Source: CAZQKE01 sp964593865 | GTDB lineage: Bacteria > Chloroflexota > Anaerolineae > JAAYZQ01 | Direction: 5' to 3' | Length of the DNA stretch: 42,172 bases | Assembly: GCA_964593865.1 (NCBI GenBank) | Contig: CAZQKE010000047.1 | Location: forward strand, 1 to 42,172 | In this document: piece by piece, positions 16,269 to 24,464 of the stretch | How the letters are laid out: every line of letters begins with the position of its first letter | How positions within the stretch are numbered: position 1 is the first letter of the stretch | The notes under the pieces: generated by a model | Seen by the model: only the letters and a program-made list of their open reading frames with translations | Told to the model about the DNA's origin: nothing | Databases searched by the model: none | Made by a program: the position numbers and the translations under genes

Positions 16269-16961
16269 ATGAAGAAAGGGAAATGGGTAACGTTGGGGAT
16301 CGGCCTGTTGATCGTAGCCATCATGCTTGCCGGGCTGACGGGCTGTTCCCGTAAATCCGAAGGTCGCGCGCCGGAAGAAACCGCAACTGCCGCCCCCCAG
16401 GCAACCGGCGTCGCAGAATCCAACCCTCCCCCACCGGGGGAAACGATTGTCTCGGCGGTCGGTTCCACTCCAAGCCAACCAGGTGGCCCAACGGCCATGC
16501 CTACCGTAGCCGTCCCGGCCGCCCCGTCGCCTGTTGCGCCCCCACCCGCGGCTACTCCTCCGCCCGGAGAGGCCACCGCCGTCCCGCCCCCGTCCGGCGC
16601 CCAACCGGCCGATACCTCCGGTGGCGGAACGTGGCACACCGTCCAAGCAGGAGAAACCCTGTCTTCCATCGCCCGCAAGTACGGCACAACCGCACAGGCA
16701 ATAGCCCAAGCCAATAACCTGACCGCTCCGTACACGATCTACATCGGTCAGAAACTCAAAATCCCCACCACATCGGGTTCAGGCAGCACGCCCGGCGGCG
16801 CGTCAGGGTGTCGCATCCGGCACGTGGTCAAACCCGGTGAATGGGTGTGGCAGATCGCCAGAACCTATGGAGTTTCGCCCTACGACATCCTGGCCGCCAA
16901 CGGCATGACCATCCAATCGGCACGAGTCATCCATCCCGGCCAAGTACTGTGCATCCCGTGA
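16269..16961 (+). CDS. Lipoprotein with two LysM domains
   Basis: A 230-aa protein. A signal peptide ends at lipobox 'LTGC' (Cys26). A ~90-residue Pro/Ala/Thr-rich linker (about 30-120) spans the envelope. Two LysM modules follow: 'HTVQAGETLSSIARKYGT' to 'IGQKLKIP' (about 124-168), and 'HVVKPGEWVWQIARTYGV' to 'HPGQVLCIP' (about 185-230). LysM binds N-acetylglucosamine-containing glycans such as peptidoglycan. There is no catalytic domain, so it is probably a cell-wall-binding surface protein. The second module has two Cys (in 'GCRIRH' and 'VLCIP') that could form a disulphide. Ribosome site AGGAGGTGA at about 16257. Confidence 0.9.
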   Translation: MKKGKWVTLGIGLLIVAIMLAGLTGCSRKSEGRAPEETATAAPQATGVAESNPPPPGETIVSAVGSTPSQPGGPTAMPTVAVPAAPSPVAPPPAATPPPGEATAVPPPSGAQPADTSGGGTWHTVQAGETLSSIARKYGTTAQAIAQANNLTAPYTIYIGQKLKIPTTSGSGSTPGGASGCRIRHVVKPGEWVWQIARTYGVSPYDILAANGMTIQSARVIHPGQVLCIP

Positions 16962-17065
16962 CAAGTACTGAACGGCATTGGAAAGGGGGTGATAGCGGGG
17001 ATAGATCCGTGGTCTTTTTCATCGCACAAGCGGCTAAGCAACATTAATTTGTAGGAGGAGAGATA

Positions 17066-19159
17066 ATGTTCAACAAGAAACTGGCGTTTTTGACCGTACT
17101 GGTCATGATCGTGCCACTTCTGCTGAGCGCGTGCGGTCCGACACCGGAACCTGTCGTCAAGACCGTGGTGCAGACCGTCGTGGTTGAGCAGACCAAAGTC
17201 GTCGAAAAGGAAGGCGAGGTCAAGACCGTCGTCGAGACGGTTGTGGAAACCGTCGTCGTTGAGGTGACACCGGAGCCGGAAGAGGAGAAACCGGTTGAAT
17301 TCATCGCCCCGCGCCCCGACACCCTTACCTTTGTTGAATACGGTGACCCCGACACCCTGGACATCAACTTGAACTACGAGACCGCCGGTGGCGAGCTGAT
17401 CATGAACGTAGCCGAGGGCTTGATCTTCTACAACTTTAATGACAGCACCTCCTTCGTGCCCCAGTTGGCCACCGAGGTCCCCAGCGTGGAGAACGGCGGC
17501 ATCTCCGAAGACGGCATGACCTACACCTTCCACATCCGCAAAGGCATCAAATTCCACAACGGCAACGACCTGACTCCCAGCGACTTTGAGTACACCTATG
17601 AGCGCGGCCTGTTGCAGTCTTCGCCCGACGGCCCCCAGTGGCTGATGATCGAACCGATCATGGGCTACGCTTCCGGTGACATCACCGAAGAGATCGCCGA
17701 CGGCGAGTACGCCGGGGACCCGGAGGCCCTGAAGCAGAACGCCTCTCCGGAGGAGCTGAAAGCCCTCTGCGAGAAAGTCAAGGCCAAGATCGAATCGGAC
17801 GATGAAGCAGGCACGCTGACCATCCACCTGGCCCAGCCGTGGGGTCCTTTCCTGGCCACCCTGGCCCAGGGTTGGGGCTATGCCATGGACAAAGAATGGG
17901 CTATGGAAAACGGTGCGTGGGATTGGTCGTGCGACACCTGGGTTGACCAGGAATACGCCATGACCTCCGAGAACGACCCCCTGACCGACAAGATCAACGG
18001 CACCGGCCCCTACAAGCTGGACCACTGGACCCCGGGCGAGGAATACGTCCTGGTCGCCAACGAGGACTACTGGCGGGAGCCGGGCAACGAGGTTTGGCCG
18101 GGTGGCCCCAGCGGTGTACCGCGCATCAAGCGCGTCGTCTACAAGAACGTACCCGAATGGGGGACCCGCTTTGCCATGCTGCAGGCCGGCGATGCCGAGT
18201 GGGTGGCCGTACCGCCCGCCAACCGGCCCCAGGTGGACCCCTTGGTCGGCGAGATCTGCGACTGGCAGACCTTTGAGTGCAAGCCGAACCCGGACAACCC
18301 CAACGGTCCGCTGCGCAAGTGGCCCGGCCTGCCCTCTGTATCCCGCACCAATATCTTTATGAACTTTGACCTGAGCCAGGAAGAGGGCATCAACCCCTAC
18401 ATCGGCAGCGGCAAACTGGACGGCAACGGCATTCCGCCCGACTTTTTCTCCGACATCCACGTCCGCAAGGCTATGAACTACTGCTTTGACTACGACACCT
18501 TTATCGCCGATGCCCAGAACGGTGAGGGCGTGCGCAACAACGGCCCCATCATCAAGGGGATGCTGGGCTACAACGAAGACGGCCCCATGTACGAATTTGA
18601 CCTGGACAAGTGCGCCGAAGAGCTGGAACAGGCTTGGGGCGGCGTCCTGCCCGAAGTGGGCTTCCGCTTCCAGATGGCCTACAACACCGGCAACGTCACC
18701 CGCCAGACCGCCTGCAACATCCTCCAGGCCAACCTGCGTGCCGTCAACCCCAAGTACCAGGTTGAGTGCTTGGGCCTGCCCTGGCCGACCATGCTGCGGG
18801 CCTTCCGCGCCGGGCAGCTCCCCATGGTTGCCAGCGGCTGGATCGAGGACATCCACGACCCGCACAACTGGGCGCAGCCCTTTACCGTCGGCACCTATGC
18901 CGGTCGTCAGAACCTGCCCGAAGACCTGAAGGCGCAATTCCAGGAACTGGTCACCGCCGGCGTGCGCGAATCGGATCCGGCCAAGCGCGAAAAGATCTAC
19001 TTTGACCTGCAGAAACTGTTCTACGACAGCGCAATCCAGATCGTCCTCTCCCAGCAGACCGGCGTCCACTATGAGCAGCGCTGGGTGAAGGATTGGTTCT
19101 ATCGCGTCGGCCAGTTTGGCGGCTACTTCTACGCCTACGGGTTGGAAGGCGGCGAATAA
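17066..19159 (+). CDS. ABC transporter substrate-binding lipoprotein, family 5 (oligopeptide/dipeptide type)
   Basis: A 697-aa lipoprotein: signal ending in 'LLLSAC', then a ~50-residue Val/Thr/Glu/Lys tract made of repeated 'KTVVxTVVVE' units, a flexible or coiled spacer. The binding domain has the family-5 landmarks 'PDTLDINLNYE', 'EDGMTYTFHIRKGIKFHNG' and 'NGTGPYKLDHWTPGEEY', then 'DIHVRKAMNYCFDYD'. It is longer than DppA/OppA (~540 aa), partly through the spacer and insertions around residues 200-260. The ligand could be a peptide, but nickel- and sugar-binding members exist too. ATG 17066 follows AGGAGGAG. A strong stem-loop lies just after the gene; two permease genes follow. Confidence 0.93.
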   Translation: MFNKKLAFLTVLVMIVPLLLSACGPTPEPVVKTVVQTVVVEQTKVVEKEGEVKTVVETVVETVVVEVTPEPEEEKPVEFIAPRPDTLTFVEYGDPDTLDINLNYETAGGELIMNVAEGLIFYNFNDSTSFVPQLATEVPSVENGGISEDGMTYTFHIRKGIKFHNGNDLTPSDFEYTYERGLLQSSPDGPQWLMIEPIMGYASGDITEEIADGEYAGDPEALKQNASPEELKALCEKVKAKIESDDEAGTLTIHLAQPWGPFLATLAQGWGYAMDKEWAMENGAWDWSCDTWVDQEYAMTSENDPLTDKINGTGPYKLDHWTPGEEYVLVANEDYWREPGNEVWPGGPSGVPRIKRVVYKNVPEWGTRFAMLQAGDAEWVAVPPANRPQVDPLVGEICDWQTFECKPNPDNPNGPLRKWPGLPSVSRTNIFMNFDLSQEEGINPYIGSGKLDGNGIPPDFFSDIHVRKAMNYCFDYDTFIADAQNGEGVRNNGPIIKGMLGYNEDGPMYEFDLDKCAEELEQAWGGVLPEVGFRFQMAYNTGNVTRQTACNILQANLRAVNPKYQVECLGLPWPTMLRAFRAGQLPMVASGWIEDIHDPHNWAQPFTVGTYAGRQNLPEDLKAQFQELVTAGVRESDPAKREKIYFDLQKLFYDSAIQIVLSQQTGVHYEQRWVKDWFYRVGQFGGYFYAYGLEGGE

Positions 19160-19180
19160 CCGAACCTTTGAACCATCCCT

Positions 19181-19213
19181 TTTCTGGCGGGGGCGGCTTG
19201 CCCCCGCCAGAAA
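19181..19213 (+). promoter_or_regulatory. Intercistronic stem-loop after the binding-protein gene
   Basis: Perfect 14-bp inverted repeat, TTTCTGGCGGGGGC (19181-19194) and its complement (19200-19213), with a 5-nt loop. There is no long U-tract after it. It lies 22 bp after the binding-protein stop and ~70 bp before the permease start, so it likely stabilises the upstream message and lowers permease expression. Confidence 0.8.
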
Positions 19214-19285
19214 TTCTTGTTGACCAAATCTCCGGCCCCGCCGGCCCCGTGGAACCCCGGTGGGGACGGGCCAGAGGTTGAACTT

Positions 19286-20350
19286 ATGACCGCTTATATC
19301 ATCCGTCGCTTGATCCAATTGCCCATCACCCTCTTTGGGGTGACACTCCTGCTCTTTTTGATGATTCAGCTCCTGGAACCGGTGGAACGCACGGCCCTCT
19401 ACGTGCGGGACATTCCCCACACCGAAGGAGCCTTGGACGCCATCATCCGTCGTTACGGATTGGATGAGCCGTTCCATGTGCAGTATTGGCGTTGGTTGGT
19501 AGGGCGCGTGGACCCGGAAACAGGGGAAAAAGTGGGTGGCATCTTGCGCGGCGACTTTGGCTTTTCCCGCACCGGCCGCCAACCGGTCATTGACCTGATC
19601 CTCTATCGCCTCCCTGCATCGGTAGAACTGGCATTGTGGAGCGTCGTCCCCATCATCGCCGTCGGCATCTGGTTGGGAATTGTAGCAGCCAAAAACCACA
19701 ACAACATCATCGACCAGGCCGCCCGCGTCTTTGCCCTGATCGGTTGGTCCTTCCCCACCTTCGTCTTTGCCCTCCTGGTGCTGATGATCTTTTATGCCAA
19801 ACTGGGTTGGTTCCCACCGGGCCGTCTATCCGATTGGGCACAGCGCATCGTCCTTTCCCCCGAATTCCACCAGTATACCAAGATGCACACCATCGACGCC
19901 CTCCTCAACCTACGACTTGACATCTTCTGGGATGCTTTGCGCCACCTGATCCTGCCCATCATGACCCTGTGCTACATCCAGTGGGCCATGCTCCTGCGCC
20001 TGACCCGCTCCTCCATGCTCGAAGCCCTGAACCAGGACTATATGACCACGGCGCGGGCCAAAGGGCTTTCGGAAAAGGTTGCCATCAACCGCCACGCCCT
20101 GCCCAACGCCTTGATCCCCGTCGTCACCGTAGGAGGGTTGACGGTAGTCGGGCTGATCAGCGGTGTGGTCATCACCGAAACCATCTTCAACATCCCCGGC
20201 ATGGGCCGGGCTGCTGCCGAAGCCGCCCAGAACCTGGACGTGCTGACCGCCGTGGCCTTTACCATGTTCAGCGCGGTACTGCTGATCGTGGCCAACCTGA
20301 TCATTGACATCCTGTATGCCGTGTTGGACCCCCGTGTCCGCCTGCAATGA
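19286..20350 (+). CDS. ABC transporter permease, DppB/OppB type
   Basis: A 354-aa inner-membrane permease. It begins 'MTAYIIRRLIQLPITLFGVTLLLF', the standard DppB N-terminus, and has six helices. The EAA-type loop is 'DYMTTARAKGLSEKVAINRHALPNAL'-like near residues 250-275, followed by 'VTVGGLTVVGLISGVVITE' and 'DPRVRLQ' at the end. I chose ATG 19286 over earlier in-frame codons because the family N-terminus starts there; the ribosome site (AGAGG) is weak, as fits low expression after the stem-loop. Confidence 0.93.
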   Translation: MTAYIIRRLIQLPITLFGVTLLLFLMIQLLEPVERTALYVRDIPHTEGALDAIIRRYGLDEPFHVQYWRWLVGRVDPETGEKVGGILRGDFGFSRTGRQPVIDLILYRLPASVELALWSVVPIIAVGIWLGIVAAKNHNNIIDQAARVFALIGWSFPTFVFALLVLMIFYAKLGWFPPGRLSDWAQRIVLSPEFHQYTKMHTIDALLNLRLDIFWDALRHLILPIMTLCYIQWAMLLRLTRSSMLEALNQDYMTTARAKGLSEKVAINRHALPNALIPVVTVGGLTVVGLISGVVITETIFNIPGMGRAAAEAAQNLDVLTAVAFTMFSAVLLIVANLIIDILYAVLDPRVRLQ

Positions 20351-20378
20351 CGTTTGGTGATATGAACGAGGTGTGTGC

Positions 20379-21452
20379 ATGACGACAGAGACCATCATCG
20401 TCCGGGAACCCCCCGGCCACAAGGGCAAGATCAGCCGTGATGAAGCCGTCGCCTGGACCTTGCCGGAACTCAAAGGGTTGCGAAAGGTCCTGGGGCCGGA
20501 ATGGTATCGCTTGCTGAAAGGGCTGGTCACAAACCCCCTCTCTGTGGCCGGGCTGATCATCGTAGCCTTTTATATTTTGATGGCCATTTTCGCCCCCGTG
20601 CTGGCTCCGCCCACATCGGAAGTGGTTGACCCTTACCTGGTTCCCCGTGATGGGTTCAGTCCGGAACCCAAACCTCCCGGCACCGTATGGAACCGCGAGC
20701 CGCCTCCCGTCCCGACGTGGTATCGGGTTATCACCGGCAAGGACTATTGGGTTCACCTGCTGGGCACAACCAGCGGCCAGTTTGACATTTGGTACGGCGT
20801 AGTCTGGGGGGCGCGGACGGCCCTCTTTGCCGGCATCGTGGTCACATTTTCTACGGTGATCATCGGCTTGGTCATCGGCTCCATCTCGGCTTTCTACGGC
20901 GGGTGGTTGGACGATGTTCTGATGCGCTTCACCGAGATCTTTATGGCCTTCCCCTTCCTGCTGGCCGCCCTTTTGCTCTCCTCGTTGCTGGTCCCCCGCT
21001 TCGGGCGGAGCATCTGGCCGCCCACCATTGCCCTGATCGCCTTTGGCTGGATGCGCTACGCCCGCGTCGTCCGAGGGGACATCCTCTCGGCCAAAGAACG
21101 CGACTACGTGATGGCCGGCCGGGTGCTGGGCGTCAAGGATGGCCGTCTGATCATGCGCCACATCCTGCCCAACGTCATCTACCCCATCTTGGTCTTGGCT
21201 TCCTTCCGCCTGGGTGATGCGGTCCTTTCCTTCGCCGCCTTGAGCTTCCTGGGCGTGGGAACCCAGATCGGCTACGCCGATTGGGGGCAGATCATCAGCT
21301 TCGCCCGCGACTGGATCCTGAGCCTGGATACCCACTGGTACATCATCCTCTTCCCCGGCTTGGCGCTGATCATCTTTGGCCTGGGCTGGAACCTGATCGG
21401 TGATGCCTTGCGGGATATTCTGGACCCGCGCCTGCGCACCGAACAAGGCTAA
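20379..21452 (+). CDS. ABC transporter permease, DppC/OppC type
   Basis: A 357-aa inner-membrane permease. After a cytoplasmic N-terminus comes the DppC-type first helix ('NPLSVAGLIIVAFYILMAIFAPVLAP'), an extracytoplasmic segment of ~100 residues that is longer than in E. coli DppC, then five helices. The EAA-type loop is 'RDYVMAGRVLGVKDGRLIMRH'-like; the C-terminus is 'GDALRDILDPRLRT'. It starts at ATG 20379 (preceded by ACGAGG). The DppD/DppF ATPase genes that usually follow are absent: the gene ends at a strong terminator. Confidence 0.93.
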   Translation: MTTETIIVREPPGHKGKISRDEAVAWTLPELKGLRKVLGPEWYRLLKGLVTNPLSVAGLIIVAFYILMAIFAPVLAPPTSEVVDPYLVPRDGFSPEPKPPGTVWNREPPPVPTWYRVITGKDYWVHLLGTTSGQFDIWYGVVWGARTALFAGIVVTFSTVIIGLVIGSISAFYGGWLDDVLMRFTEIFMAFPFLLAALLLSSLLVPRFGRSIWPPTIALIAFGWMRYARVVRGDILSAKERDYVMAGRVLGVKDGRLIMRHILPNVIYPILVLASFRLGDAVLSFAALSFLGVGTQIGYADWGQIISFARDWILSLDTHWYIILFPGLALIIFGLGWNLIGDALRDILDPRLRTEQG

Positions 21453-21462
21453 CCTGCAAGAG

Positions 21463-21499
21463 AAAAAAACGGCGGCTCCGTGCGGAGCCGCCGTTTTTT
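21463..21499. terminator. Bidirectional intrinsic terminator
   Basis: A GC-rich stem (CGGCGGCTC / GAGCCGCCG) flanked by seven A on the left (21463-21469) and six T on the right (21494-21499). It lies between the convergent permease gene (+) and GNAT-like gene (-), and can terminate both. Confidence 0.9.
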
Positions 21500-21515
21500 C
21501 GTGATGAAGGCACGT

Positions 21516-22526
21516 TCAAGTCCGGGAGATGAGCAACCGCCGAATTTCGGTATCGTGGGCGCCAAAGCGGTATTTGTACACCTCATCGCCGCGCAAAAAG
21601 TCAAAGCGGCGGCGGCCCAACCGGATGGCGTGCTCAATGCAGCGGGCGGTGACGACAATGCCCGGACTCAGGTGGCGGAAACGGGCCGGATCGTAGCCCG
21701 AATTGTACACCAGAATATCCCCGCCGTAATCAAAATTCAGCAAAGCCGCTGCCCGCACGCCGTCCATCTCCACAAAGGCCAATTGCAGCCAACCGGCAGC
21801 CTGTAGCACCTGGGCTACCTCGTGAAAAAAGCCCTGCATCTGCGTATCCATAAAAGCGTCTTTATGGGGTGTGCTCTTTTGGTGGAGGGTGATAAAGGTC
21901 TGCATCTCGGCTTCCAGATCGTGCTCCGGCCCGATGATGAGAAAACGGGTATCGGCCTCATTATCGGCCTTGCGCAGCTTGCGGCGGATCTCGTGCCGCT
22001 GCTTCTTATCCAGAGAGCGTAGGTACTCCTCCCAGGTGGAGGGCAGATCAATCAGAGGACAGACATCCTCTACCTCAACGCGGGTAGCATAGCCCCGCGC
22101 CTCGGCCACTTTGCGCAGGAGACGATAAGTTTGCGATCCTTCGGGGATGTTGCACAGGTCCAGCCGCTCCCAGGGCAGGGCTTGTTGCTCTAAATAATCC
22201 AACAAGGCGTTGTAGACCGCTTCTTCCCGGCCCACCTCCACGATGAGGTCCAGATAATCGGAAACGTCGCGGCAGCCGACCAAAGCAAAGGTCCATCGTC
22301 CTTCGGTGTCCTGGGTGCGGAAGAGAGGAGCCAGGCCCACCAACCGCCCACCCACGGAGCGGAAACCGAGCAACAGCAGGTCCCCCATGCCCAAGTGCTT
22401 CCACCAGGTAGATTGCCATTCCCAAGTGAGAAAGAGGGTGTTGCAGCAGCTGCGACGTAACAGGTCGTTCCATTCCGGCTTGAGGGCAGCAAAACCGCCG
22501 CTTTCAAAATGTACCTCTACCCGCAT
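21516..22526 (-). CDS. GNAT-fold acyltransferase, CelD/BcsL (FemAB-like) family
   Basis: A 336-aa cytoplasmic protein with two GNAT-like halves. Landmarks are 'LFLTWEWQSTWWKHLG' near the N-terminus, 'LVGLAPLF', 'YLRSLDKKQRHEIRRKLRKA' (basic helix seen in CelD and FemAB-like proteins), 'QLAFVEMDGVRAAALLNFDYGG' and 'FDFLRGDEVYKYRFG' near the end. Members transfer acyl or aminoacyl groups, some in polysaccharide or peptidoglycan modification; the substrate here is unknown. ATG 22526 begins at the conserved N-terminus and has GGAG upstream; a longer in-frame reading would start close to the dispersed repeat and is not supported. Confidence 0.88.
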   Translation of the reverse strand: MRVEVHFESGGFAALKPEWNDLLRRSCCNTLFLTWEWQSTWWKHLGMGDLLLLGFRSVGGRLVGLAPLFRTQDTEGRWTFALVGCRDVSDYLDLIVEVGREEAVYNALLDYLEQQALPWERLDLCNIPEGSQTYRLLRKVAEARGYATRVEVEDVCPLIDLPSTWEEYLRSLDKKQRHEIRRKLRKADNEADTRFLIIGPEHDLEAEMQTFITLHQKSTPHKDAFMDTQMQGFFHEVAQVLQAAGWLQLAFVEMDGVRAAALLNFDYGGDILVYNSGYDPARFRHLSPGIVVTARCIEHAIRLGRRRFDFLRGDEVYKYRFGAHDTEIRRLLISRT

Positions 22527-22560
22527 GTTCCACTCCGAGTAACCGCTTTCACCCCTCGGC

Positions 22561-22636
22561 ACGGCTGCAACCCGCACGGGCTACAAATCTACAATTGCTA
22601 CGTTGCTCTGCATGGGCTACAACCCGCGCGGACCGG
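22561..22636 (-). repeat. Dispersed repeat, divergent copy
   Basis: On the minus strand it reads GAGCAACGTAGC (22608-22597), the core shared with 4286-4298 and 30297-30309. Two imperfect copies of GCGGGTTG[TC]AGCC flank the core on both sides. It ends about 35 bp before the start of the GNAT-like gene and has the same sense as that gene. Confidence 0.6.
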
Positions 22637-22655
22637 ATTCTCGCCTTTGGTGGCG

Positions 22656-23297
22656 TTAGGGGATCCGTTTCCACAGCACCTGAATCTGTTGGATGCCGGT
22701 TTTCGTATCCTCGTCGGTTCTGAAAGTAAAAAGCTTGGAAGCGGGTTTGTTGTCCGGGGTCAGAACCTGGATGCTCCAAACACCGGCGAATCCTTTGGGC
22801 GGTGAGGTTTCCGAAGTATCGGCCAGGTGGATTTCGTAATAGCCGTTGGCATCGGTGTACACGACGGGGCTGGCCGGTGTGCCCTTCTCATCGGCGTACC
22901 AGACGATGAGAGGCACGCCCTCCAGCGGGTTCCCGGCAGCGTCGGTGACATAGCCGAAAAAGCCGGTCCATTCGGTGCTGGGTCGGCCACCTGCGCCTTC
23001 AAACCGGTACAAGGGCGTGTCGGTATCGCCCATGTAGGGAGCCGGAGGGGTGGCGGTGGGGGTAGGCGGTGGAGTGTTGGTGGGGGCACGGGTTGGACCG
23101 GGGGTGAAGGTGGGAACGGGGGTGATGGTCGGTTGGACGGCGACCGGCGTCGGCGTCGCTTTGAGGGCAGGCAGCCCCACGGTGATCAATAGAACGGCAA
23201 CGATGACGATGACGACGATCAGCACGGCGGCGAAGATGATGTACAGACGTGTGGAACCGGATGAGGGACCGTCGTTCGTTATTTTGTCTTCGCTCAC
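22656..23297 (-). CDS. Membrane-anchored protein with an extracellular Ig-like/regulatory-CNA-like domain
   Basis: A 213-aa protein: short cytoplasmic N-terminus, one membrane helix (about 17-42), a Thr/Pro repeat linker (about 48-85; 'PTITPVPTFTPGPTRAPTNT'-like), then a ~120-residue beta domain. That domain has 'GYVTDAAGNPLEGVPLIVWY' and 'YTDANGYYEIHLAD', the pattern of carboxypeptidase-regulatory-like or CNA-B-type folds that appear in surface adhesins and transport receptors. The start is GTG 23297 with ribosome site AAGGGGTG. Its function is unknown; it is probably displayed outside the membrane. Confidence 0.85.
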   Translation of the reverse strand: MSEDKITNDGPSSGSTRLYIIFAAVLIVVIVIVAVLLITVGLPALKATPTPVAVQPTITPVPTFTPGPTRAPTNTPPPTPTATPPAPYMGDTDTPLYRFEGAGGRPSTEWTGFFGYVTDAAGNPLEGVPLIVWYADEKGTPASPVVYTDANGYYEIHLADTSETSPPKGFAGVWSIQVLTPDNKPASKLFTFRTDEDTKTGIQQIQVLWKRIP

Positions 23298-23366
23298 AGG
23301 TCACCCCTTGTTCTCAGTTTCCAAACCTCACAAGCCGCAGCCTACACCTCCGCCCGTCGGAACGGC

Positions 23367-24128
23367 TCAGAGCCGCTCCATCAGCCAGGTGTAACATCGT
23401 TCCCAAATCGTTTCGCGCTCGCCGTCAACGAGGATATTGTGGCCTGAATGCTCCAGCCAAACCAACGTTCTATCGGTCGAGCCGACGCCCCGGTAGACGA
23501 TCTGGGCTGCATCGGGTGCGATCTGGGCATCGTGCCGCCCCTGAAAGATCAGGATCGGTTGCCGAACCGCCGCCAGCGTGCGGCGCACCTGCTGCTGAAG
23601 TCGGTAGGTTTCGGCAACGGCGTTCAAGGGCAGCCGGTCGTAGCACCAGACGCGGTTTCGGCCCTCCGGGTCCACCAGGTCGTCGTCGCCGATGGCCCCC
23701 AAGGGGTTGTATTTGAGCAAATGGCGCATGATCGGCGTCAGCGGGAGGAGGGGGTTTTGGAGTTTGACGGCCGGAGACATGACGATCAACCCTTTGATTT
23801 CGGGTCGTTTTGCCCCCAACCAGAGAGTGAGCAACGATCCCAGGGACAGCCCGCCGACAAAGACGGCCCGGCAACGCTCCTGGAGCGCGCCCAGGGCAGT
23901 CTCGGCTTCGGCAACCCAGTCCTGCCAGCGGACGCGGAGTAGATCTTCCGGCCCCGTGCCGTGGCCGGGCAGCAGAGGGCAACGCACCGTCAAACCCCTG
24001 GCGGCGAGATATTCGCCCAGGGGCCGGGTTTCGGCGGCAGAGCCGGTAAGGCCGTGGATCAGCAGTGCTCCTATGGGGCCACCGTCGGCAGCGTAGGCGG
24101 AAGGGTCCAGGTGATCGGGTTGCGGCAT
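23367..24128 (-). CDS. Alpha/beta hydrolase (carboxylesterase/monoacylglycerol lipase-like)
   Basis: A 253-aa cytoplasmic esterase. Oxyanion segment 'GALLIHGLTGSAAETRPL' (about 20-37), nucleophile elbow 'GGLSLGS' with Ser95, acid Asp in 'FQGRHDAQIAP', and catalytic His in 'LEHSGHNILVD'. The short spacer and the 'HG.TG.P.....LA..L...G....P.L.GHG' start resemble Bacillus/Geobacillus Est30-type carboxylesterases. Its start ATG 24128 lies 8 nt after the stop of the small helical protein gene, so the two are co-transcribed. Confidence 0.9.
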   Translation of the reverse strand: MPQPDHLDPSAYAADGGPIGALLIHGLTGSAAETRPLGEYLAARGLTVRCPLLPGHGTGPEDLLRVRWQDWVAEAETALGALQERCRAVFVGGLSLGSLLTLWLGAKRPEIKGLIVMSPAVKLQNPLLPLTPIMRHLLKYNPLGAIGDDDLVDPEGRNRVWCYDRLPLNAVAETYRLQQQVRRTLAAVRQPILIFQGRHDAQIAPDAAQIVYRGVGSTDRTLVWLEHSGHNILVDGERETIWERCYTWLMERL

Positions 24129-24136
24129 GGCATCCC

Positions 24137-24340
24137 CTAACCGAACATCTTTCCTAAACCACCGACCAGGTCTTGCACGTCCAGGCCGCCCCCTTCGCCG
24201 CCGAGCACGGCGTCAACCTGCCCGGCAACCGGCTCCGGCAGCTTATCCTTGAGGAAGGACATCACCATCTCAACGGCCTGACGGGCCTGTTCCTCCGAAA
24301 TGCCCACCTTGTCAACGATCATTTTGATCAGTTCGTCCAT
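24137..24340 (-). CDS. Small helical protein (67 aa)
   Basis: The protein is acidic and all-helical by appearance: 'MDELIKMIVDKVGISEEQAR' followed by 'AVEMVMSFLKDKLPEPVAGQ', then a Gly-rich tail. The order 'G-I-S-x-E-x-A..A' and 'F-L-x-x-x-L-P' resembles short DUF2267-like proteins, of unknown function. I chose ATG 24340 because AAAGGAGAG lies just before it; the frame is open further but without a ribosome site and across the region with the -10 box. A possible promoter has TACAAT on the minus strand at 24377-24372, with only a poor -35. Confidence 0.75.
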   Translation of the reverse strand: MDELIKMIVDKVGISEEQARQAVEMVMSFLKDKLPEPVAGQVDAVLGGEGGGLDVQDLVGGLGKMFG

Positions 24341-24423
24341 CGTTCTCTCCTTTCCCAGAATGCTTTGATTGTACCACACAATGCCGTTTTCCGGAAACTG
24401 GGCCGACGACCGATACCGGGTGC

Positions 24424-24451
24424 AAAAAGCCCCCTCGCCGACGAGGGGGCT
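24424..24451 (-). terminator. Intrinsic terminator of the dnaK-grpE-dnaJ operon
   Basis: Perfect 10-bp stem AGCCCCCTCG / CGAGGGGGCT with a 4-nt loop (24428-24451), followed on the minus strand by TTTTT. It begins 14 bp after the dnaJ stop. Confidence 0.9.
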
Positions 24452-24464
24452 GCGATTGCCTACT

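Noticed and set aside
16880..19699. A 939-codon open frame on the minus strand across the family-5 binding-protein gene
   Set aside because: It is antisense to a gene with signal peptide, lipobox and family motifs. The antisense translation has no recognisable domain and is low in complexity; high GC codon use keeps such frames open.
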